From assembly GCF_904849725.1 (NCBI RefSeq), contig NC_058523.1:338933948-338997947 (forward strand): a DNA stretch of 64,000 nucleotides, given 5' to 3'. The translations under genes and the position numbers were made by a program. This stretch comes from Hordeum vulgare subsp. vulgare (taxonomy: Eukaryota; Streptophyta; Magnoliopsida; Poales; Poaceae). Positions 11,291-22,303 of this stretch are shown piece after piece; position 1 is the stretch's first letter, and each line of letters starts with the position of its first letter. Under the pieces are notes generated by a model. That model searched no databases. It was not told the origin of the DNA and worked only from the letters and a program-made list of their open reading frames with translations.

Positions 11291-13387
11291 GCACATGATT
11301 CATCTTTGTTGCCTCTACGACCTGTGTGCGTTCATCCACAAATCCAAAAGGAAAAAAGGAAACCCTCACCCCTTGCCCACTCACCGCGCAGTCCTCCGCA
11401 ACTATGCACCTCATCAACTTCTATCGCAGCGGCCACCCTAAGCTCGATGATGGGCGGAGGTCGCGCTTGAAACGACACGGGATTTCGCCCCTACCGCTTG
11501 CTGCTGCCTATATGCACCCACTTGCACCAACTTTCTGGACTCTTGTATATTGGGATTTTCTTCAGGATTGGGCCGGGGAGTTTCTTCATGGAGAAGGTAC
11601 TTAATTTAGCAAAATATTCACTCATCTCTTATCGCAGTCCATCCTACATTCTTAATCAACCAATGGAAACCGCCGTAAATTCTCATTTTTCATTCAATTG
11701 TCCACAGTGCGAGCACAAATCAGACAAGTGTGGTCACGGTCTATCAGAAATGAAGTTCTATCTCGGCATTGCCTAAATTTATGAACATATACATTATATC
11801 GCTACATTTGGATAAAGGGATGGTGCCACACGCAACCTAGAAGTCGAAGACAATTTTTTCTCTATTATTTTTATCTTAATTTTCATTTCAAGCGGTACAT
11901 CCCTTGCTTTGCAAGAACACGAGTAGTAGGAAATCTTGGGCTTTACTTGGTTGATGAGTCCATGGATGTCATATTGACAACGCAACATGGATTTACAATG
12001 ATAATTAGTATAAAAATTGATAAAGATGGTCACTCCTTTTTTTATGCAGACCTTTGGAGAAAAATAACTTAGTTTTATGAACTGAAAGCTGGCAATAAAA
12101 TTCTAGTGCGTGCACCACAGCCTAGTATAATTAACATGTATGTTTACTTCCCCAATGTCATCAACCAATCATAGTCTGATCGAGGTTAGTGTTCTTGAAA
12201 CTTTCTTCATGCTGACATATTACTTAGCAAAATCGGGGTATTTGTTGTGACTAACTGATTACTATTTAAGCAACCAATTGGGATTATGTTTTTTGACCCC
12301 ATTCCTAGGCAGTAACAAATTACATTTACCAATATATGCCCACTGTATATTCTGGTGCCATGTTCTGAAGAAATAATACCTTTCCACCTTTGAAGCACGA
12401 TATGTTGGATGCATAGTTGACGATGTGTATGTTACTCGGCGTGCCAAATTTCACTAGAAAGACTTGAAGCATGTCATAATTCTTTTTGATAATCTGACAG
12501 AGATAGCACAACCTATGAACGCTGGACTTTGGATGGGATTAATTCTACCTATGGTGCACACATTGAACAAGACCAATTGTGTGCACAAAATGCTGGTACA
12601 AAGTCTTATTTTTATGTTGATGTTCACAAACTATATATATCTTCAACGATATGTTACAATTGGTTTTTATTCTACATTGCAATAGAAATTGCCCTTACTA
12701 AATCAATTTCCCGCCATGGTTGAATTATGCTTCTGCCTGCTAATAAGGCCAAAGTGATTGCAAGGTAGTGCATTTTCCGCATAAATGGAACCATTCAAAT
12801 AAACAAGTTCTCGCTTGTCGTGGCAATGCATCCACATTGTAAAATTGGAGACACTATTCTACTCATGCTATACCAAGGCAAAATAGGGTTCTTCCTTTTC
12901 ATTGACTAGATGTCGAGTTACCGTGATCAAGCTGCTTCCAACGGATAGTTCTGGTTGTTGGCCCTCATCCTCTTAAAATGTGCTAGTTGTTACCATGTTA
13001 AGTATGTAGATATGGACCATATGATTGTCTAAATTGTTAAGTAGCGTGTTACCAAGATCCTCCTTTTGTCGAATAGTGTCACCACTATATATATTTTACT
13101 CAAATGTTGTCAGCCAAGTTGTTCAATTTTCATGGAAAGTGTCGTACACAGTTCATTCAGTTCAAGCATGTGCAATGTAGAGTAGATGATGTCCATGTTT
13201 TCGATGTGGCGATTAACACAGATATCCAGAAGGAATTTGCATATTAATTGTCCTTACTGCAGACTGAGATAATATATGGATAGGCCAACCCATACAATTG
13301 ACACATTTGACATGCATGAACAAATCAATAGTTCGACGAGTAATTTACAAACCATAAGCTCACTAATTTACAAGAATATAACGAATC
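11291..13387 (+). other. CACTA internal stretch with possible plus-strand exon remnants
   Basis: No complete gene. Two short plus-strand stretches look coding-like: about 12398-12500 (containing the residues VDDVYVTRRAKFH, then a stop) and about 13100-13236 (containing RVDDVHVFDVAINTD, ending in TAA). Both share a C.VDDV(Y/H)V core, which could mean duplicated exons of one captured gene. The 92-codon frames at 11326-11604 and 11498-11776 show no known domain. A TATA-less, A/T-rich context; function not recognised. Confidence 0.25.
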
Positions 13388-13504
13388 GTGCATGCACAAA
13401 AGAGATACCGTGCAACCGACGCCAATCCACCATGCACATCAGCCATCGTCCATAAACGTGTCCATCATGGGATTAGTGGGAGCGGAGGCCACCAAGTCAA
13501 TGAA

Positions 13505-13951
13505 TTACACACCTTGATTGATCCAGGCTCGGGCAGACTCGACATCAGGGATCGCCGGTACTGCCTTGGGCGTAGTGTTCACCACGGCTACCGCGCGCGC
13601 CTGGTCTGCCCCAACAACGTCCGGCGAGACGAGGTTCGCTCTCGCCAGTGCTGCTGTGACGCCCCCAAAGCATGCCCCGGTGATGTTTGGCGCTGCGCCC
13701 TCCTCCATATGGGACATAAGCCCGTGCCTCATGCAGCGGTTGCCAGGGTTGAAGTTGTCCTTCAATTGTCCTGGTTTGTGCTCCGCCGTCCGCACCATCT
13801 GCCGCACTCTCCACCGAGCCAGCAGTATCGCCCGCTAGCGATCCTTGTCCACTTTTAGGATGACCCTGGCTAACCTAGCGGCTTGCTCGTACCATGTTTC
13901 CTGCTTCCTCTGGCTGTTGTCTGGAGAGGCGGCGGTATGGCCGTTGACCAC
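13505..13951 (-). pseudogene. unrecognised CACTA-borne gene, downstream part, split by a gypsy element
   Basis: Continuation of the open frame that starts at 23916. From the gypsy insertion point (13951) the frame runs through a stretch including NSQRKQETWYEQAARLARV to an in-frame TAG at 13837-13835, then continues in the same frame (containing GGVTAALARANLVSPDVVGA and ending AWINQGV) to a stop at 13505. So one single-base nonsense change separates two halves of a likely single exon of about 175 codons in all. The composition is alanine-rich and GC-rich, unlike the flanking repeats. I do not recognise the family. Confidence 0.45.
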
Positions 13952-15304
13952 TGATGACCCATAAATATATGGGATCAATCGTAGTCCTTTCGATAAGTAA
14001 GAGTGTCGAACCCAACGAGGAGCAGAAGGATCTGGCAAGTGGTTTTCAACAAGGAAATATCTGCACGCACTGAAATTGTCGGTAATAAATGATTGTGTGG
14101 TGAGATGATTGGTAGCGAGCAACAAGTAACAAAAGTAGCAACGGTGCAGCAAAGTGGCTCAATCCCTTTTGTAGCAAGGCACAAGCCTGAACAAAGTCTT
14201 ATAGGAGGAAAAACGCTCCCGAGGACACACGAGAATTTCTATCATGCTAGTTTCATCATGTTCATATGATTCGCGTTCGTTACTTTGATAGTTTGATATG
14301 TGGGTGGACTGGCGCTTGGGTACTGCCCTTACTTGGACAAGCATCCCACTTATGATTAACCCCTCTCGCAAGCATCCGCAACTACGAAAGAAGAATTAAG
14401 ACAAAGTCTAACCATAGCATTAAACTAGTGGATCCAAATCAGCCCCTTACGAAGCAACTCATAAACTAGGGTTTAAGCTTCTGTCACTCTAGCAACCCAT
14501 CATCTACTTACTACTTCCCAATGCCTTCCTCTAGGCCCAAATAATGGTGAAGTGTTATGTAGTCGACATTCACATAACACCACTAGAGGAAAAACAACAT
14601 ACAACATATCAAAATACCAAACGAATACGAAATTCACATGACTATTATTAGCATGACTAATCACATGTCCTCAGGAACAAAAGTAACTACTCACAAAGCA
14701 TAATCATAATCATGATCAGAGATGTAATGAGTAGCATCAAGGATCTGAACATAAACTCTTCCACCAAGTAATCCAACTAGTATCAACTACAAAGAGTAAT
14801 CAACACTACTAGCAACCTTACAAGGATCGTCCTGCCGCAGCTCTAGATTGGTTCTGCTCAAGTTCCGCCTCGTGGCGGCGGAGAAACCACGAAAAAGCTC
14901 CCTTCTGATTTTTTTTCTGGACGAAACCCTCCATATAGCAAAAGAGGGGGGCAAGTGGGCCAGCAGGGTGCCCACAAGCCCCCATGGCGCGGCCTGGGGG
15001 GGTGGTCGCGCGTGCAGGCTTGTGGCCACCCCGTGGCGCCCCTCTGGCACTTCTTCGGCCCAGTATTTTTTATAAATTGGGAAAAAATCTCCGTTGATTT
15101 TCACGGCGTTTGGAGTTGCGCAGAATAGGTATCTCAACTTTGCTCCACTTTCAGGCCAGAATTCCAGTTGCCGGTATTCTCCCTCTTCATGTAAACCTTG
15201 CAAAATAAGAGAGAAAAGGCATGAGAATAGTATCGTGAAGTGAAATAACAACCAAAGAGGCGATAAATATTAACATGAAAATATGATGCAAAATGGACGT
15301 ATCA
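13952..15304 (-). repeat. gypsy 3' LTR (1353 bp)
   Basis: Plus-strand ends TGATGACCC and GACGTATCA. It pairs with 22304-23836 but lacks about 175 bases present there (missing block at about 14824, corresponding to roughly 23172-23344). A TATA-like TTTATAAAAAATA lies at 15064-15076 on the minus strand. The hairpin arms CCACAAGCC (14972) and GGCTTGTGG (15017) lie just downstream of that TATA in the direction of transcription. Confidence 0.9.
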
Positions 15305-17553
15305 GCTCCCCCAAGCTTAGATCTCGCTTGTCCTCAAGAGAAAGCCGAGCTCAATAAATATGTCCACATGTTTAGGGAGAGAGGTGTCGACAAAACAAGA
15401 TACGAACATGCATGCATCATGATCAGGATCAGAACAACAATACCAACATATAATCTCTCATGCTAAAGTGATAATTCCTTCACAAAGTAAAGCATGGATC
15501 AAGAACCTTACCGAGAAGTAACAACCGATAACCTTTAGTCATTGAAGCAGTTGCAATTTATCACAACATCAGAAAGAGGCAAATAAGAGCTTGTAAAGCA
15601 AATCCACATACTCAATCATTCTTTCGTTCTCTACAATTGCTACAACTCACGTGGTACTCATGAGATCAAAGTTTCAGCTGGACACAGAGAAAGATAGGGG
15701 CTTGTAGTTTTGCCTCCCAACTGCTTACCTCAAGGGTAATGTCAACAATAATAATTCATGAATACTTACCTCCAAGTTGACATATGAATATAGATCTTTC
15801 CCAAGCATGTGACGTTAGCCAAGATAAAGGCGAAACAAGGAATTGGTGAAGATCACCATGACTCTTTCAAGGGAAAAAAGTAAAGGTACAAGATAGGCCC
15901 TTTGCAGAGGGAAGCAGAGGTTGTCATGCGCTTTTGAGGTTTGGATGCGTGTCCTCTTAGTGCGGAGGAACATCACTTTGTATTGCCCCCTATGATAAAG
16001 AACTTTATTATGCAGTCTGTTGCTTTTATGTCTTCCTCTTCACAGGTTTGTACAAAGCTTATTTTCCACACACTAATAGATCATACATATTAGAGAGCAT
16101 TTTTTATTGCTTGCACCGATGACAACTTACTTGAGGGATCTTATTCAATCCATAGGTAGGTATGGTGGACACTCATGGCAAAACTGGTTTGAAGGTTTAT
16201 GGATGCACAAGTAGTATCTCTACTTGGTGTGGGTTTTTTGGCTAATATGAGGTGGAAGCAATCGTCATATGCTAAGGGATCTCTAATCATATAACATTGT
16301 TCAGAGCCAAGCAAACACAATCCATTATGTTGTCTTCCTTGTCCAACATCTACTTCTAGACATGTAATAGTTTGGTGAGTGTTCACAATCATAGATGGTG
16401 TCAGAGATGATATATTGATATGTGAACTTCTCCTTCCTTATCACTTCCTATTAATTGCAACAATGACCAAGGTCTACGTTTTCCTAACCTCAAAAAGTTT
16501 CAATCCTCATTCTTTTTATATGTGAAGCCATCACTTCCCATAAGATCATTACATGATCTTTCATGCTTTTGTTCTATTCTCACTCTTTTGATCATGGCAA
16601 GAGGCAAAGCCCTTCAACTAAGACACTCTTTATTATAAGGCTCACGAGCAAGAATACATCGGGGGTGACACAAAGCAAAACTCAAGACTAAAACACTAAG
16701 AATTTTAAACTACTAGAGAAAAAGAAAACTGAAAAGGAAAACTAAAACAAAGGTAAAGGCAAAAGGTGTGATGGTGATACGATACCGGGGCAACTCCCCC
16801 AAGCTTGGCAAAAGCCAAGGGGATTGCCCATACCAATGCTCAGTTGTCTTCCTTTTGTGGTGATGGTGGAGGAGTTATTGAAGCGGTCTTGAGCTTGTCT
16901 AATTTCCACTTGAGCATAAAGTTCTGCTCCCTCAAATCATCATTTTCCTCCTCCAGCTTCAACACTCTTTGGCAAAGCTCCTCTTCATCAGAACTCGTTT
17001 GTTACTTTCCCTTGGGATCATAGTCTTCTTCCTCATCGGTGGTCCAGCCATATGGTTCCAAGTCCCCATAGACCTTGGGGTTAGCAAGGTAATCAGCCAC
17101 ATAGCTCTCCCCCTCCGAATCCTGAGAAGACATTTTGACCTAGATCTGCGGCAGAAAAGAGGCTCGAAACGAAAAACAGAGGAAATCTGCGTGATGTGGG
17201 GTCAGACCAAACGGAAGTACATATAATGATTTTTTTCCAGACCAGAAGGAGTCCCCTGCACGAAAATGGAGTCCGGGAGGCGCATGAGGTGGCCACAAGC
17301 CCTCACGGCGCGGCAAGGGGGTGGGCCCGCGCCGTGCAGGCTTGTCGCCTCCTCGCGCACTTTTCGGACTACTTCCAATTTTTGTATTTTTTCAAATATT
17401 CCAAAACGGAGAAAATTTCCTATTGGAAAAGTTTTGGACTCTGTTTTCTTACCGAATCTCATACCTCTTCGATTTCGGAGTCTGAAACAGGCTGAGAAAT
17501 GTCCCTTAGGTATTCTTCCGGAGTTATGGTATTGATGATATTGCTTTCAACAT
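15305..17553 (-). mobile_element. gypsy 3' non-coding region between integrase and 3' LTR
   Basis: About 2.2 kb without a supported gene, the usual long trailer in this class of Triticeae elements. The polypurine tract is at 15305-15320. A second purine-tract-like sequence (minus strand GCCAAGCTTGGGGGAG) is at 16793-16808. A GC-rich hairpin of the same type as in the LTR is at 17293-17347 (CCACAAGCC with near-complement GGCTTGTCG). The open frames near 16805-17535 have no known domain and I treat them as chance. Confidence 0.7.
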
Positions 17554-18498
17554 TTATGGGAGTACCTGGATATAATGCTTGATTCTCTGCCCATTTACCA
17601 CTCTCGGACAATTACCTTCCGTGTTGTTGATTTTGATAGCACCGGAACGATATACTTCCTCAACAACATAGGGACCTTCCCATTTAGAGAGAAGCTTGCC
17701 TGCAAAGCATCTTAAACGAGAGTTATATAGCAAGACATAATCACCTACATTAAACTCACGCTTTTGTATCCTCTTATCATGCCACCTCTTAACCTTCTCT
17801 TTGAAGAGCTTGGCATTCTCATATGCTTGAGTTCTCCACTCATCAAGCGAGCTAATGTCAAATAACCTCTTCTCACCGGCAAGTTTGAAATCAAAGTTGA
17901 GCTCCTTGATTGCCCAATAAGCTTTATGCTCTAGCTCAAGAGGTAAGTGACATGCTTTACCGTACACCATTTTGTACGGAGTCATGCCCATGGGATTCTT
18001 ATAGGAAGTTCTATAAGCCCACAGTGCATCATCGAGCTTCTTAGACCAATTCTTTCTAGACTTGTTGACAGTCTTTTGCAGAATTAGTTTAATCTCTGTG
18101 TTGCTTAGCTCTACTTGACCACTGGACTGAGGGTGGTAGGGACACGCAATTCTATGGTTGACATCATACTTAGTAAGCATTTTACGGAAAGCACCATGAA
18201 TGAAGTGAGAACCAAAGTCGGTCATTAGATATCTAGGAACTCCAAATCTAGGGAAGATAACTTCTTTCAGCATCTTGATAGAGGTGTTGTGATCAACACT
18301 ACTAGTGGGGATAGCTTCTACCCACTTACTGACGTAATCAACAGCAACCAAGATGTGAGTATACCCGTTAGATTTGGGAAAAGGTCCCATATAATCAAAG
18401 CACCAGACATCAAATGGTTCAATGACAAGTGAATAGTTCATAGGCATTTCCCGATGTTTGCTAATATTACCTATTCTTTGACATTCGTCACAACACAA
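17554..18498 (-). pseudogene. gypsy integrase (314-codon open stretch)
   Basis: Longest intact piece of the element. It opens in the tail of the zinc-binding module ([17 protein letters not shown]), then the catalytic core with D35 (FDYMGPF), D94 (LMTDFGSHF) and E130 (SSGQVELSN). The D94-E130 spacing is exactly D-X35-E, so the three acidic residues are preserved. The C-terminal part has [22 protein letters not shown] and [11 protein letters not shown], typical of the integrase DNA-binding tail. The N-terminal zinc module lies in another frame (18471-18665), so the polyprotein is broken upstream. The enzyme inserts retrotransposon DNA into the chromosome with 5-bp staggered cuts, matching the accac duplication. 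Confidence 0.92.
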
Positions 18499-18838
18499 GA
18501 CAAACTTACGGGCATCCTTGAAGAGAGTGGGCCAATAGAAACCTGATTGTCATACCTTGTGTGCAGTTCTATCTCCCGCATGGTGTCCTCCGTAGGCCTC
18601 GGAGTGACACTTCTGTAGGATCTATCCCTGTTCATGTTCAGGTACACAACGTCCAATAACACCATCTACTCCTTCCTTATAAAGGTGAGGATCATCCCAA
18701 AAGTAGTGTCTCAAGTCAAAGAAGAATTTCTTCTTTTGCTGTTACGTGAAACTAGGTGGTATATATTTGGCAACGATATAGTTTGCATAATTAGCATACC
18801 ACGATGCACTACATGAAGCATTGATGACATTCGATTGC

Positions 18839-19174
18839 TCATCGGGAAAAGCTATCATCAATAGGTTGTGGGTCATCAAGAACGTTCTCCAACCTAGACA
18901 AGTTATCTGCTACTGGGTTATCAGCACCCTTTCTGTCGACAACGTGCAAATCAAATTCTTGTAGCAAGAGAACCCATCTGATAAGTCTAGGTTTAGCGTC
19001 CTTCTTCTCCATGAGGTACTTGATAGCAGCGTGATCAGTGTAAATAGTGACTTTGGAATCAACTATGTAAGACCTGAACTTTTCACATGCAACACGACTG
19101 CTAAAAATTCCTTCTCCGTAGTAGCATAGTTTCTCTGGGCACTCTCTAGAGTTTACTAGCGTAGTGAATAACAT
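18839..19174 (-). pseudogene. gypsy RNase H domain (fragment)
   Basis: Minus-strand open stretch with [20 protein letters not shown], then [20 protein letters not shown] and [12 protein letters not shown]. These are the usual RNase H end of a Ty3/gypsy polyprotein, which removes the RNA template during reverse transcription. It overlaps the reverse transcriptase frame out of register, so a frameshift separates the two around 19146-19174. Between 18666 and 18838 the linker toward integrase is also out of frame. Confidence 0.85.
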
Positions 19175-20168
19175 TCAACTTCTTATCAACTCTTTGCCCT
19201 AGAACAGCACCAACAGCATAATCACTAGCGTCACACATGATCTCAAAAGGCAAGTTCCAATGAGGTGGTTGAACAATAGGTGCAGTTATCAAAGCCCTCT
19301 TAAGTATTTCGAAGGCTTCCTCACAATCATCGTCAAAAACAAAAGGAATATCCTTTTTCAAGAGATTGGTAAGAGGCCTAGAAATCTTAGAGAAGTCTTT
19401 GATGAACCTTCTATAGAAACCAGCATGACCAAGGAAACTTCTTATCCCTCTGATATGTGTGGGGTATGGCATTTTCTCGATTGCATCAACCTTAGCCTTA
19501 TCGGCTTCAATACCTCTTTCGGAAATTTTATGTCCTAAGACGATGCATTCATTAACCATAAAGTGGCACTTCTCCCAATTCAAGACAAGATTGGTGTCTT
19601 TACATCTCTGCAAGACCCGATCAAGGTTGCTGATGCAATCATCAAAGGAAGACCCATAAACGGAGAAGTCATCCATGAAAACCTCAACAATCTTTTCACA
19701 AAAGTCAGAGAATATAGCCATCATACATCTTTGAAAGGTGGCAGGTGCATTACATAAGCCAAAAGGCATACGTCTATAGGCAAAGGTACCGAAAGGGCAG
19801 GTGAAAGTGGTTTTCTCCTGATGAGATTGTGCAACTAGTATTTGGGAGAAACCAGAATAACCGTCTAGAAAGCAAAAGTGTGTGTGTTTGGATAGTCTTT
19901 CTAGCATTTGGTCGATAAAAGGCAGAGGGTAATGATCTTTCCTAGTGGCCTTATTCAACTACCTAAAATCAATCACCATCCTATAGCTAGTAATAATCCT
20001 CTGTGGGATCAACTCATCCTTATCATTAGGGACAACAGTAATGCCTCCTTTCTTAGGAACGCAATGCACCGGACTCACCCAATCGCTATGAGCAAGAGGA
20101 TAGATAATACCTGATTCTAGGAGCTTTAGTATTTCTTTTCTTACTACTTCTTTCATCTTAGGATTCAA
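19146..20168 (-). pseudogene. gypsy reverse transcriptase (two pieces split by a stop)
   Basis: The first piece, 20168-19959, carries KEILKLLESGIIYPLAHSDW and VSPVHCVPKKGG and ends at an in-frame TAG directly before the second piece, 19958-19146. The second piece holds RKDHYPLPFIDQML, GTFAYRRMPFGLCNAPATFQ, the catalytic box VFMDDFSVYG (FMDD in place of the more common YxDD), KCHFMVNECIVLGHKIS, FLGHAGFYRRFIKDFS and CDASDYAVGAVLGQ. The single nonsense codon falls in a conserved lysine-rich spot. Otherwise the domain is complete, indicating fairly recent decay. Confidence 0.93.
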
Positions 20169-20222
20169 TCTCCTTTGATGATCAACAACTGGTTTGAATT
20201 CAGGACCAGTTTTGATCTTGTG

Positions 20223-21648
20223 CTAGCATAGAGTGGGACTAATGCCCTTAAGATCATCAAGAGTATATCCAATAGCAGCACGGTGCTTTTTAAGAGTTTT
20301 TAGTAACTTCTTTTCTTCATGCTCTGAGAGGCTAGCACTAATAATGACAGGATATATCTCCTTTTCATCAAGATAGGCATACTTAAGAGTATCAGGCAAC
20401 TGTTCGAGCTCGAACACATGATCACCCTTTGGTGGAGGTGGATCCCCAAGCAGTTCAACAGGCAAGTTATTCTTAAGGATAGGATATTGTTCTAAGACAA
20501 CTCTATCTGTTTCATCCCTTTCATCCATATGCATATCATTTTCATGCTCAAGCAAGTATTGCTCTAAGGGATCAGTAGGAGGCACGGCAATAGAAGCTAA
20601 GGCAATAGTTTCATCCCTACTAGGCAACTCCTTTTCATGAGGTTGTCTACCAAACTTAGAGAAATTGAACTCATGCGACACACCTTCAAAGCCAACAATG
20701 ACAGTTTGCTTCTCACAATCAATATGAGAATTGACGGTATTGAGAAAAGGTTTGCCAAATATGATGGGGAAAAAAGCTATCTTGAGCGGTAGCAAGAACG
20801 ATGAAATCAGCAGGATACTCTGTTTTACCACACAAGACTTCCACATCCCTAACAATTCCCATAGGGCAGATAGTATCTCTATTGGCAAGCTGAATAATGA
20901 CATCTATAGGTTCTATCTCAACAGGTGCAATCTCATCTTTGACTTCATCGTATAAGGATTGAGGTATTGCACTAACACTAGCACCCAAGTCACATAAACC
21001 ATGATAACAATGATCTCCTATCTTAACAGAAACCATAGGCATGCCAACAACATGCCTATGTTTGTCTCTAACGTGAGGTTTAGCAATTCTAGCAGCATCT
21101 TCACAAAAGTGAATATTGTGTCCCTCAACTTCTTCAGACAGAAGATCTTTGATAATAGCAATGCTAGGTTCAACTCTAATTTTCTTAGGTGGTGTAGGTG
21201 TTCTAATATAGCCTCTACGTATCACAGTTGAAGCTTTAGAATGATCCTTTATCCTAACAGGGAAAGGTAGTTTCTCAATGTAAGCACTAGAAACCACAGG
21301 ATCATTATAGGCAATGACTTTCTCTTCAACTGGAGTGGGTTTAACTATATTGACTTCTAAAGGAGGATGATATTTAAACCACTTCTCTTTGGAGAGATCA
21401 ATATGAGCAGCAAAATATTCACACAATGAAGCTACTATCTGAGAGTCAAGTCCATACTTAGCGCTAAAGTCACAAAAAGTATTTGTCTCAACAAAGGATT
21501 TAACGCAATCAAAAGTGAAATTCATATCTGACTCCTTACCTTCTTCAAGCTCTGAATCTTCAGAGTTGCGTTTAATTCTCTCCAATAAATTCCATTTGAA
21601 GTCAATATCTCCCTTCATAAAAGAACCGGTACAAGAAGTGTCAAGCAT
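20223..21648 (-). pseudogene. gypsy protease and linker region (frameshifted)
   Basis: Two overlapping minus-strand frames. Frame 21648-20719 ends in the aspartic protease: YHGLCDLGASVSAIPQSLYD, where DLGAS replaces the textbook D(S/T)G, a variant I recall from this plant group, followed by VEVLCGKTEYPADFIVLATA. Frame 20903-20223 continues with IIFGKPFLNTVNSHIDCEKQ and the acidic linker, reaching EKKLLKTLKKHRAAIGYTLD at the reverse transcriptase entrance, and stops at TAG (20225-20223). The frames cross near 20750-20900, marking a frameshift within the protease. Confidence 0.85.
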
Positions 21649-22212
21649 GGTGCGATTATCATGAGAAAGCCGAGCATAGAAGTTCTGAATGATAATTTCT
21701 CTCGAGAGCTAATGATTGGGGCATGAATATAGCATTGATTTAAGCCTCCCCCAAGCTTGAGCGATGCTTTCTCTGTCATGAGGCCAAAAATTATAAATAT
21801 AATTCCTATCACGATGTACTAAATGCATAGGATAAAACTTTTAATGAAATTCCAATTTCAACCGATTGTAGTCCCGTTATCCAGTATCATCACATAGCCT
21901 ATACCATGTCAACGCCTTATCCTTCAAAGATAAAGGAAAGACCTTCTTCTTGACCCCATCCTTGGGCACACCTGCAAGCTTAAATAATCCACAAACCTCA
22001 TCTACATAGATCAGATGCAAGTATGGATGTGATGTTCCATCTCCTGTAAAAGGATTAGCCAGGAGTTTCTCAAGCATACCCGAAGGAAATTCAAAGCAAA
22101 TATTTTCAGTAGGTGCAGAAACTTGAGGAGCAACTCTTTGTGCTTCCGTTCGAGGTGAAGATACCACGAAAAAGCCCCTCAAAGGATTAGTATCCATAGT
22201 GACAAGCGACAA
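21649..22212 (-). pseudogene. gypsy gag (N-terminal part, broken)
   Basis: Starts at ATG 22212, about 90 bases inside the 5' LTR border. It has NPFTGDGTSHPYLHLIYVDE, GLFKLAGVPKDGVKKKVFPL and SLKDKALTWYRLCDDTG, the conserved capsid-type segment of plant gypsy gag. The frame stops at 21877 and fragments continue in another frame (21812-21700). No CCHC knuckle was seen in the remaining frames. Gag forms the virus-like particle that packages the element RNA. Confidence 0.85.
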
Positions 22213-22273
22213 TAAATTTCAGCACACTATATGAATGTTTCCTTACCAAGTTCCACTTACCAAAGGCGCTTCA

Positions 22274-22292
22274 CTCCCCGGCAACGGTGCTA
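22274..22292 (-). promoter_or_regulatory. gypsy primer-binding site
   Basis: On the minus strand, 11 bases after the 5' LTR end, the sequence reads TAGCACCGTTGCCGGGGAG. This is close to the TGGCGCCGTTGCCGGGGA primer-site form found in many Triticeae gypsy elements. A tRNA 3' end would pair here to prime reverse transcription. Confidence 0.7.
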
Positions 22293-22303
22293 GAAAAGAG
22301 TCT

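Noticed and set aside
13388..13858. 156-codon plus-strand open frame
   Set aside because: It is the shadow of the minus-strand gene at 13505-13951, which fits better because it has a start, a TATA box and frame continuity across the gypsy insertion.
14787..15251. 154-codon minus-strand open frame in the gypsy 3' LTR
   Set aside because: The paired LTR has the frame disrupted by the 175-base length difference, and no domain is visible. It is chance reading of the LTR leader.
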